DNA of 5,885 nucleotides from contig JAFGPU010000380.1 in NCBI GenBank assembly GCA_016936035.1, positions 1-5,885 on the forward strand, read 5' to 3'. Source of the stretch: Acidimicrobiales bacterium (GTDB lineage Bacteria; Actinomycetota; Acidimicrobiia; Acidimicrobiales; VFJN01). Below are positions 1 through 5,280 of the stretch, piece after piece; the first letter of the stretch is position 1; each line of letters begins with the position of its first letter. Made by a program: the position numbers and the translations under genes. Below the pieces are notes generated by a model. The model ran no database searches, was not told the DNA's origin, and was given only the letters and a program-made list of their open reading frames with translations.

Positions 1-774
1 CCCGGGCGGGTGCCCGAGCGCCGGCGGCCGGCGGTCGGCGCCCGCACCCGGTTCGAGAACCTGCTGCTGCGGTCGGCGCTCGGCGTCGGCTGCGCCGTCG
101 TCGTCGGCGTCATCACCCGGTGGCCGATGGCGGCGCTGCTGCTCGGCCTGGCCGGGTTCCTGGCACCCAGCCTGCTCGGCGGCGAGGCCCAGCGGAAGGC
201 CAGGCTCGACCGCGTCGAGGCCGTGGCCTCGTGGGCCGAGATGCTGCGCGACACCATGGCCGGTTCGGGCGGCCTCGAGCAGTCGATCATCGCCACGGCG
301 GGCGTGTCGCCCCGGCCCATCCGTCCCGAGGTGGTGCGGCTCGCCGCCCGCCTCGAGCGCGAGCGGCTCGCCCCGGCCCTGCGCGAGCTCGCCGACGAGC
401 TCGACGACCCCTCCGCCGACCTGGTGGTCGCGGCACTCGTCCTGGCCGCCGACAAGAGCCCGAAGCGCCTCGGCGACCTGCTCGGGCGCCTGGCGCAGGC
501 GGCCCGCAACGAGGTCAACATGCGCCTGCGCGTCGACGCCAGCCGGGCCCGCACCCGCACCTCGGTGAAGGTGATCGTGGTCGTCACCGTCCTGTTCGCC
601 GTGTTCCTCATGATCTTCAACGGCGAGTACCTCGAGCCCTACGACTCGGCCCGGGGGCAGCTCGTGCTCGGGTTCATCGGGCTGTGCTTCGGGGGCTCCT
701 TCACCTGGCTGTCCCGGTCGTTCCGGTACGAGCCGGAGGAGCGCTTCCTGCGCGCCGACGGGGTGACGGCGTGA
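1..774 (+). CDS. tadB: TadB-like pilus platform protein (type II secretion F domain), 5' end outside window
   Basis: Inner-membrane platform protein of a Tad/Flp pilus, expected to work with a TadA-type ATPase during pilin assembly. The frame is open from base 1. A GTG at 10 would give 254 residues, but TadB proteins usually carry another N-terminal membrane segment and linker, so the true start is probably upstream. Numbering from that GTG, two hydrophobic stretches lie near residues 21-38 and 39-57. A soluble helical T2SSF-type region follows at about 70-185 (WAEMLRDTMAGSGGLEQSI, then a charged ELADELDD stretch). Two membrane segments follow near 188-205 and 218-236. The stop TGA overlaps the GTG start of the next gene by 4 nt, so the two are probably translationally coupled. 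The assignment as TadB rather than TadC rests on gene order and overall pattern. Confidence 0.85.
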   Translation, partial: PGRVPERRRPAVGARTRFENLLLRSALGVGCAVVVGVITRWPMAALLLGLAGFLAPSLLGGEAQRKARLDRVEAVASWAEMLRDTMAGSGGLEQSIIATAGVSPRPIRPEVVRLAARLERERLAPALRELADELDDPSADLVVAALVLAADKSPKRLGDLLGRLAQAARNEVNMRLRVDASRARTRTSVKVIVVVTVLFAVFLMIFNGEYLEPYDSARGQLVLGFIGLCFGGSFTWLSRSFRYEPEERFLRADGVTA

Positions 775-1682
775 TCGTCGTGCTGCTCCTCGGGGCGGTC
801 GCCGGCCTCGGCGCCGTCGTCTCGTGGCGACTCCTGTTCCCGCCGCCTCCGCCCCTGCAGGCCGCGGTCGCCCGCCTCCACCGGCGCAACGAGCTCGTCG
901 GCATCGCCAACCGCGACCAGGCCGACGCGGGCATCGACGACCTGCTCGGCCGCACGGTCGGTGCGGCGCTCGAGCGGGTGATGCGCAACCTCGGCATGAA
1001 CCTGACCACGCTCGAGGCCGACCTCCGCCTGACGGGACGTTCCCTCGAGACGCACATGGCGCAGAAGGTGCTGCTCGCGCTGTTCGGCCTCGCGCTGCCC
1101 ATCCTCGTCGGCGTCGTCTGGTCCGCGGCCGGCATCGGGGTCGCGCCGTCGATCCCCGTCGGTGGGGGGATCCTGCTCGGGCTCGTCTTCTTCTTCGCCC
1201 CCGACATCACCCTGCGCGGCGAGGCCGCCGAGCGCCGCAAGGAGTTCAAGAGCGCGCTGGGCTCGTTCCTCGACCTGGTCGTCATCTCCCTGGCGGGCGG
1301 CGCCGGCGTCGAGAGCGCCCTCCGGGACGCCACCGAGGTCGGGCGGGGCTGGGCCTTCGCCCAGCTCCACAACGCCCTCGAGGTGACGGCACTCACCGGC
1401 GAGACGCCGTGGGCCGCGCTCGCCCGCCTGGGCGACGAGGTGGGCGTCCCCGAGCTGGTCGAGCTGTCGGCCAGCGTGTCGCTCGCCGGCACCGAGGGCG
1501 CGCGGGTGCGCGAGTCGCTGGCCGTCAAGGCCGCGTCGCTGCGCGAGCACGCGCTGGCCGAGGCGCTGGCCGAGGCCGAGTCCACGACCGAGAAGATGGC
1601 GGTCCCGGTGGTGCTGCTGTTCTTCGGCTTCCTCGTCCTGGTCGGCTACCCGGCCCTCGACCTGATCCTCACCGGGCTCTGA
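771..1682 (+). CDS. tadC: TadC-like pilus platform protein (type II secretion F domain)
   Basis: Second inner-membrane platform protein of the Tad pilus, a partner of the TadB-like protein. With the GTG start at 771 it has 303 residues, a normal TadC length. This start forms a GTGA overlap with the preceding stop and places a membrane segment (residues 2-23) right at the N terminus, as expected. A run of five prolines (24-28) and a polar linker follow. Membrane segments lie at about 98-117 and 127-143. A T2SSF cytoplasmic domain spans about 155-275 (EFKSALGSFLDLVVISLAGG, then an Ala/Glu-rich helix). A last membrane segment lies at about 280-300. There is no close Shine-Dalgarno; the GGAGGAG at 735-741 is about 30 nt away, so coupling is likelier. 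The same frame stays open upstream to 120, but that part overlaps tadB and has shadow composition. Confidence 0.9.
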   Translation: MIVVLLLGAVAGLGAVVSWRLLFPPPPPLQAAVARLHRRNELVGIANRDQADAGIDDLLGRTVGAALERVMRNLGMNLTTLEADLRLTGRSLETHMAQKVLLALFGLALPILVGVVWSAAGIGVAPSIPVGGGILLGLVFFFAPDITLRGEAAERRKEFKSALGSFLDLVVISLAGGAGVESALRDATEVGRGWAFAQLHNALEVTALTGETPWAALARLGDEVGVPELVELSASVSLAGTEGARVRESLAVKAASLREHALAEALAEAESTTEKMAVPVVLLFFGFLVLVGYPALDLILTGL

Positions 1683-1705
1683 CCGGCCCGGTCCCGTTCA
1701 CGCAC

Positions 1706-1711
1706 AAGGAG
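1706..1711 (+). promoter_or_regulatory. Strong ribosome binding site of the Flp-like pilin gene
   Basis: AAGGAG lies 3 nt before the ATG at 1715 and 9 nt before the in-frame ATG at 1721. It is the only strong Shine-Dalgarno sequence in the Tad part of the window. The spacing fits the second ATG at least as well as the first, so the start is uncertain by two codons. Confidence 0.7.
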
Positions 1712-1714
1712 ACG

Positions 1715-1933
1715 ATGCAGATGCTCGGACCGATCGCGGTGCTCATGGCGGTGCTCTGGGGCCGCCTGCAGGATGCCCGCCACGACGATCGCGGCATGAC
1801 CACCGAGACGATGATCATCACGGCGATCCTCGCCGTCGCGGCCGCGACCGCGGTGGCGCTCATCGCCACGTCCATCGGCAACAAGAGCAACGACATCAAG
1901 AACGAGATCGACGGGGCGCTCGCGCTGCTCTGA
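1715..1933 (+). CDS. Small Flp-like (type IVb) pilin, atypical processing site
   Basis: Probable major pilin subunit of the Tad apparatus, 72 residues from ATG 1715 or 70 from ATG 1721. It has the expected plan: a short leader ending in DDRG (Gly27), then MTTETM, a single hydrophobic helix (about 33-54) and a polar tail with NKSND and KNEID. Flp prepilins are normally cut after Gly with Glu at +5 and Tyr at +6. Here Glu31 is at +4 relative to Gly27 and no Tyr follows; cleavage after Arg26 would restore Glu at +5. The predicted mature part of about 45 residues contains no aromatic residue. The leader is also unusual in having a hydrophobic stretch at residues 4-15. Position between tadC and tadE matches pilin genes in actinobacterial Tad loci. 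The stop overlaps the next ATG (TGATG). The family is well supported, but the role as major pilin is inferred. Confidence 0.75.
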   Translation: MQMLGPIAVLMAVLWGRLQDARHDDRGMTTETMIITAILAVAAATAVALIATSIGNKSNDIKNEIDGALALL

Positions 1934-2361
1934 TGGCCGGCCGCCTGCGGGGAGACGACGGCGCCGCGACGACCGAGCTCGTCATCGTCGCGCCCGCGTT
2001 CCTGTTCATGGTCCTGTTGATCGTGCAGCTGGGCCTGTACTTCCACGCCATCAACGTCGCCAGTGCCGCCGCCCAGGACGGCGCCCGTGACGCCAGCCTG
2101 CAGCCGGCGTCGCTCGACGCGGGCGAGGACACCGCCCGCGCCCTGCTCGACGCGCTCGCCCCCCGGCTGCTGGCGGGTGCCTCGGTCTCGGGGCAGTTCG
2201 TCGACGGCGGCGACAGCGTCCGCATGACCGTCAGCGGCGACGTCTCGCAGGTGGTCAGCATCCCCGGGGTCGACCTGGGCATCTCGGTGAACGAGAGCGC
2301 CGAGACGCCCGTCGAGCAGTTCCGCCCCGCGGGCGACGTCCCCGCCGACAGCACGCCGTGA
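1933..2361 (+). CDS. tadE: TadE-like minor pilin (first copy)
   Basis: TadE-family pseudopilin of 142 residues, predicted to be anchored by its N-terminal helix and processed by the Tad prepilin peptidase. The N terminus shows the classic type IVb site: DDG (Gly10), then AATTE with Glu15 at +5, followed by a long hydrophobic helix at about 16-37 (VIVAPAFLFMVLLIVQLGLY). The region NVASAAAQDGARDAS is typical of TadE proteins. The remaining soluble part, about 55-142, is acidic and has no cysteine. It probably lies outside the membrane. The ATG shares one base with the pilin stop, and its own stop overlaps the next GTG by 4 nt. Role in pilus assembly or stability comes from family knowledge. Confidence 0.88.
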   Translation: MAGRLRGDDGAATTELVIVAPAFLFMVLLIVQLGLYFHAINVASAAAQDGARDASLQPASLDAGEDTARALLDALAPRLLAGASVSGQFVDGGDSVRMTVSGDVSQVVSIPGVDLGISVNESAETPVEQFRPAGDVPADSTP

Positions 2362-2807
2362 CCCCCGGGGCGCCGGCGGGCGGTCCGCGACGTCGCGACG
2401 ACGACGGCGCCGCCACCACCGAGATGGTGCTGGTCATGCCGGTCCTCATCGCGTTCCTGTCGCTCGTCGTCGTCGCCGGACGGCTCACCGACGCGAAGAG
2501 CGACGTCGTCTCGGCCGCCAGCGACGCCGCCCGCGCCGCATCGCTGCAGGCGAACGCCCAGGCCGCGCAGGCCCAGGCCCAGGCCATCGCCGAGGACTCC
2601 GTGGCCGGCGAGGGCATCGAGTGCGTCGGTGGCATCCGGGTCGTGCTCTCGTACCCCGGCGGCGGTGGCTTCGCCCGCGGCGCGACCGTGCAGGCCACGG
2701 TCAGCTGCGATGTGCAGACCGGTGACCTGGCCCTGCTCGACCTGCCCGGTGTCGTGACGGTCACCGAGCGGGCGTGGGAGCCCGTCGACACCCACCGCAG
2801 CCTGTGA
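2358..2807 (+). CDS. tadE: TadE-like minor pilin (second copy)
   Basis: Second TadE-family pseudopilin, 149 residues from GTG 2358. The leader is basic then acidic (PRRRDDDG), with Gly17 as the probable cleavage position and Glu22 at +5 (AATTEM). A hydrophobic helix spans about 23-41. The segment SAASDAARAASLQAN continues as an Ala/Gln-rich helix (64-78). The soluble domain has two cysteines, Cys89 and Cys117, which could form a disulfide outside the membrane. The processing site and part of its DNA match the first tadE gene, suggesting an old tandem duplication, but the C-terminal domains are dissimilar. The start is supported by the GTGA overlap with the preceding gene. A TadF-type label would also be possible. 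Confidence 0.85.
   Translation: MTPGAPAGGPRRRDDDGAATTEMVLVMPVLIAFLSLVVVAGRLTDAKSDVVSAASDAARAASLQANAQAAQAQAQAIAEDSVAGEGIECVGGIRVVLSYPGGGGFARGATVQATVSCDVQTGDLALLDLPGVVTVTERAWEPVDTHRSL
2556..2585 (+). repeat. Short GCCCAG repeat encoding Ala-Gln dipeptides
   Basis: Within the second tadE gene the codons for residues 67-76 are alternating gcc/gcg and cag. They include three hexamers in a row at 2565-2582 (GCGCAG, GCCCAG, GCCCAG). The result is a helical Ala/Gln stretch next to the pilin-like helix. The repeat keeps frame, so any slippage would change helix length only. Confidence 0.5.
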
Positions 2808-3259
2808 CCCCACGCCTCGCCCCCGACCCGCGCGACCGCGGTCGCGATGGCGGCATGGTCACCGCGTTCGTCGTCGTCTTCGCCACCGCGCTCGTGTTCG
2901 TCGCCGGCCTGGTGGTCGACGGCGGCCGCATGCTGGCCGAGCACCGCAAGCTCGACAACCTGGCCGACTCGGCCGCCCGCGCGGGCGCCCAGGCCGTCGA
3001 CGACGACGCCGTCCGCGACGGCGTGACCGACGACCTGCTCGACGACGACGAGGCCGTCACCCGGGCCTGCGCCCTGCTCGCCGACGCCGGGCACCCGTGC
3101 GGGGGCGGCACGGCCGTCGCCGTCACCGGCAACGCGGTCACGGTCACGGTGGCGGGCAGCATCGACCTGCTGCTGCTCGCCGGCGCCGACCAGTCGGTCC
3201 GCGGCGAGGGCACCGCCTGCGTGGCGGTCGGCATCGCCACCCAGACCGGTGGCTGCTGA
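2804..3259 (+). CDS. TadG-like (Rv3654c-type) membrane-anchored pseudopilin
   Basis: Last gene of the Tad block, 151 residues from GTG 2804. That start is chosen because it makes the same GTGA overlap as the other junctions; the frame is open ten codons further upstream. A basic leader (RDRGRDGG) is followed by a hydrophobic helix at about 18-38 and then VVDGGRMLAEHRKLDNLAD, the Asp-Gly-Gly-Arg pattern typical of TadG-like and helicase/secretion-neighbourhood (Rv3654c-like) proteins. The +5 Glu of true pilins is absent (Phe22 if cut after Gly17), so processing is doubtful. The soluble part contains an acidic section (66-83) and four cysteines (89, 99, 139 and the C-terminal 151), suggesting disulfides outside the cell membrane. 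No von Willebrand A domain is present, unlike long TadG proteins. Confidence 0.78.
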   Translation: MTPRLAPDPRDRGRDGGMVTAFVVVFATALVFVAGLVVDGGRMLAEHRKLDNLADSAARAGAQAVDDDAVRDGVTDDLLDDDEAVTRACALLADAGHPCGGGTAVAVTGNAVTVTVAGSIDLLLLAGADQSVRGEGTACVAVGIATQTGGC

Positions 3260-3278
3260 CCCCGCCGGGGGCGAGGTG

Positions 3279-3293
3279 GGCCAGACTCTGGCC
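3279..3293. promoter_or_regulatory. Palindrome and possible leaderless promoter before the phosphatase gene
   Basis: GGCCAGA and TCTGGCC form perfect 7-base arms around a single C, ending directly before GTG 3294. The centre contains CAGACT (3282-3287), a weak match to a TAnnnT -10 box placed 6 nt before the start codon, as in leaderless actinobacterial genes. No convincing -35 box is seen at 16-18 nt spacing. It may be an operator, or a chance palindrome in GC-rich DNA. Confidence 0.3.
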
Positions 3294-4076
3294 GTGGCCC
3301 ACGACCTCGCTGACGACCTCGCCCTCGCGCTCCGGCTCGCCGACGCCGCCGACCAGGTGAGCGGCCCCGCGTTCACGGGCGCCGCGGTGGCCCACGACCT
3401 CAAGCCCGACGGCAGCCCCGTGTCGGTCACCGACGTGGCGGTCGAACAGCGCATCAGCGAGATCGTGGCGGCCGAGCGCCCGGGCGACGGCGTGCTGGGC
3501 GAAGAGGTGGGGCAGTCCGGTCCGACGGAGCGCCGGTGGATCGTCGACGGCATCGACGGCACCGTGCTGTTCGTCGCCGGCGTGCCCGGGTGGGCGACCC
3601 AGATCGCCCTCGAGGTCGACGGCGAGCCCGTGGTCGGGGTCACGACCAGCGGTGGCGACGGCCGCCGCTGGTGGGCGTCCCGCGGGGCGGGGGCCTGGCA
3701 CGCCCGCCGCGGGGGCGAGGCCGAGCGCCTGGCGGTCAGCGCGCGGACGCAGCTCGCCGGCGGGTCCTACAGCTTGATCCCGCCGCTGGCCGCGCTGGGC
3801 CCGGACCGGCGGCGGCTCGTCGGCCGGCTCGACCCGGCGGCCACCTACGTCCCGCCGGTCGAACATGCCGCGCTCCTCGTCGCCGGCGGGTCGGTCGACG
3901 CCTGCGTCCAGCTCGGCGGCGGCGCCTGGGACTTCGCCGCGCTGGCGGTGATCGTCGAGGAGGCGGAGGGCCGGTTCAGCGACCTGGACGGCCGGCGCGA
4001 CATCTACGGCGGCGGGCCGGTGGTGTTCTCGAACGGCCACGTCCACGCCGCGGTCGTGGACACGCTGACCGGCTGA
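3294..4076 (+). CDS. Inositol-monophosphatase-family phosphatase, HisN-like (probable histidinol-phosphatase)
   Basis: Mg-dependent phosphomonoesterase of the IMPase superfamily, 260 residues from GTG 3294. The N terminus (ADDLALALRLADAAD) and the KPDGSPVSVTD block closely resemble actinobacterial HisN, which removes phosphate from histidinol phosphate in histidine synthesis. Metal-site residues are present: Glu70 in LGEE, Asp85 and Asp88 in VDGIDGT, and the Asp of AWDFAALAVIVEEAEG near the C terminus. Unusual are Gly86 where the family has Pro (DPIDGT), and VLF after DGT where KNF/KNY or VNF is common, so the substrate could differ. GTG 3294 is preferred because the family begins just before ADDLAL. 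GTG 3249 would add 15 residues and overlap the TadG-like gene by 11 nt; GTG 3276 is also possible. It is not functionally linked to its neighbours. Confidence 0.8.
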   Translation: MAHDLADDLALALRLADAADQVSGPAFTGAAVAHDLKPDGSPVSVTDVAVEQRISEIVAAERPGDGVLGEEVGQSGPTERRWIVDGIDGTVLFVAGVPGWATQIALEVDGEPVVGVTTSGGDGRRWWASRGAGAWHARRGGEAERLAVSARTQLAGGSYSLIPPLAALGPDRRRLVGRLDPAATYVPPVEHAALLVAGGSVDACVQLGGGAWDFAALAVIVEEAEGRFSDLDGRRDIYGGGPVVFSNGHVHAAVVDTLTG

Positions 4077-4081
4077 GCGGG

Positions 4082-4116
4082 CCGCGCGGGGCCGCCGGAC
4101 GGGCCGTGGCGCGCGG
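4082..4116 (+). terminator. GC-rich hairpin after the phosphatase gene (weak terminator candidate)
   Basis: CCGCGCG (4082-4088) and CGCGCGG (4110-4116) can pair across a 21-nt loop that itself holds two GGCC blocks. It lies a few bases after the stop at 4076 and before the glmU start. There is no T-run, so it would be at best a U-less terminator. In DNA this rich in G and C such a hairpin can occur by chance. Confidence 0.22.
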
Positions 4117-4133
4117 TCGGGCTGCCGGGGCGC

Positions 4134-4139
4134 TACAAC
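4134..4139 (+). promoter_or_regulatory. Possible -10 box of glmU (leaderless arrangement)
   Basis: TACAAC is the only A/T-richer hexamer in the 69-nt spacer and matches TATAAT at four positions. It ends 6 nt before ATG 4146, which would put transcription start at or next to the start codon. No Shine-Dalgarno is present between it and the ATG, which supports a leaderless mRNA. No clear -35 box was found. Confidence 0.4.
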
Positions 4140-4145
4140 GGTGGC

Positions 4146-5243
4146 ATGAGCGAGCGTCCGCTGTCGGCCATCATCCTCGCCGCCGGGCAGGGCACGCGCA
4201 TGCGCTCGTCCCGGCCCAAGCCCCTGCACATGCTGTGCGGGCGTCCGCTCGTGCGGTACGTGCTCGACGCGGTCGCCGGGTCCGACGCCCGCCGTGCCGT
4301 GGTGGTCGTCGGCTTCGGCGCCGACGTGGTGGTCAAGACGCTGCAAGAGGACCCGGGCCCGGTCCCGCTCGATTTCGTCGAGCAGCGGGTGCAGGCCGGC
4401 ACCGGCGACGCCGTGGCCGTCGGCCTGACCGGGGTGCCCGACGACGAGCTCGATGCCGAGGACGGCGACGTCGTCGTCCTGCCGGGCGACACCCCGCTCG
4501 TGCGGCCGGAGACGCTGGCCGCGCTCGTGCTCGAGCACCGGGTGTCCGGCGCCGCCTGCACCGTCCTCACGGCCCGCATGGACGATCCGTCGGGCTACGG
4601 GCGCGTCGTCCGCGACAAGGACGGACGGGTGCGCCGCATCGTCGAGCACCGCGACGCCGACGAGACCGAGCGGGCCATCGACGAGATCAACACCGGCATC
4701 TACGTGTTCCGCCGGGGCCTGCTCGCCCCCGCGCTGCGCCGCATCGCCCCCGACAACACCCAGGGCGAGCTGTACGTCACCGACGTGGTGGCGGTGCTGG
4801 CCGAGGCCGGCCACCCGGTGGTGTCGCTGGTGGCCGACGACGCCGGCGAGATCCAGGGCGTCAACGATCGGGCCCAGCTGGCCGTGGCCGAGGCCGAGCT
4901 GCGCCGCCGCACCAACGAGCATTGGATGCGCGAGGGCGTCGGCATCGTCGACCCGGCCGCCACCTACATCGACACCACCGTGACGCTCGCGCCCGACGTG
5001 GTGCTGTTCCCCGGCACCGTGCTGCAGGGCTCGACGGTGGTGGGGGCGGGCACCGAGATCGGCCCCGCCACCCGTCTGGACAACACGCGGGTGGGCGAGC
5101 GGGCCAAGGTCAACGAGACGGTGGCGACCCTGGCCGAGATCGGCGACGACGCCGTGGTCGGGCCCTTCGCCGCCCTCGAGCCCGGAGCGCGGGTCGGTTC
5201 GGGCGTTCGAACAGGGCCGTTCTACACTGGCGGCACCGGCTAG
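4146..5243 (+). CDS. glmU: GlmU-type UDP-GlcNAc pyrophosphorylase lacking most of the acetyltransferase domain
   Basis: Uridylyltransferase that makes UDP-N-acetylglucosamine from GlcNAc-1-phosphate and UTP for peptidoglycan. The 365 residues include a full nucleotidyltransferase domain (about 5-245): LAAGQGTRM (11-19) with Lys25, AGTGDAV (84-90), metal ligand Asp115 in PGDTPL, Glu167 in VEHRDA, Asn182 in EINTGIY, and metal ligand Asn240 in GVNDR. A linker helix (about 245-262) and the first turns of a left-handed beta helix (about 263-357) follow, then a stop. Bifunctional GlmU is about 450-495 residues long. Missing here are the regions equivalent to E. coli Lys351, His363, Tyr366 and Asn377-Lys392, and the Arg333 position is Glu345. 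Acetyltransferase activity is therefore not expected. The last dozen codons include gtt, cga, aca and act, rare elsewhere in the gene. It is followed by prs, as in other Gram-positives. Confidence 0.9.
   Translation: MSERPLSAIILAAGQGTRMRSSRPKPLHMLCGRPLVRYVLDAVAGSDARRAVVVVGFGADVVVKTLQEDPGPVPLDFVEQRVQAGTGDAVAVGLTGVPDDELDAEDGDVVVLPGDTPLVRPETLAALVLEHRVSGAACTVLTARMDDPSGYGRVVRDKDGRVRRIVEHRDADETERAIDEINTGIYVFRRGLLAPALRRIAPDNTQGELYVTDVVAVLAEAGHPVVSLVADDAGEIQGVNDRAQLAVAEAELRRRTNEHWMREGVGIVDPAATYIDTTVTLAPDVVLFPGTVLQGSTVVGAGTEIGPATRLDNTRVGERAKVNETVATLAEIGDDAVVGPFAALEPGARVGSGVRTGPFYTGGTG
5223..5228 (+). promoter_or_regulatory. Probable -10 box of prs inside the 3' end of glmU
   Basis: TACACT matches the TAnnnT consensus of actinobacterial housekeeping promoters and lies in a patch less GC-rich than its surroundings. 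TTCGGG (5198-5203) could be a weak -35 element at 19 nt. Transcription would begin near 5235 and give a leader of about 45 nt. The perfect palindrome GTTCGAAC (5205-5212) lies in the spacer. Confidence 0.45.
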
Positions 5244-5269
5244 GCGGGCGCCCGGCCGGGAGCGCCGGG

Positions 5270-5275
5270 GAGAGG
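5270..5275 (+). promoter_or_regulatory. Ribosome binding site of prs
   Basis: GAGAGG, preceded by more G residues, ends 5 nt before ATG 5281. It is a good purine-rich Shine-Dalgarno match and fixes the prs start, 37 nt after the glmU stop. Confidence 0.65.
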
Positions 5276-5280
5276 TCGAC

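Noticed and set aside
2255..3643. A 462-codon minus-strand open frame opposite the TadE and TadG-like genes
   Set aside because: It is low-complexity Ser/Arg/Ala/Thr sequence opposite genes with clear pilin motifs, and is a composition shadow.
4077..4145. Riboswitch or small RNA in the phosphatase-glmU spacer
   Set aside because: It is only 69 bases of GC-rich sequence. No glmS-type or other known aptamer pattern is visible; only a weak hairpin and a -10-like box can be pointed to.
5191..5213. A tRNA T-arm-like GGTTCG ... GTTCGAAC segment suggesting a tRNA gene
   Set aside because: No acceptor stem, anticodon arm or D-arm can be formed around it, and it lies in the glmU end.
5190..5280. A frameshifted remainder of the GlmU acetyltransferase domain
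   Set aside because: Only about 90 bases are available before prs, against about 300 needed, and no frame shows the HLSYVGD or GAGTITANYDG type motifs.
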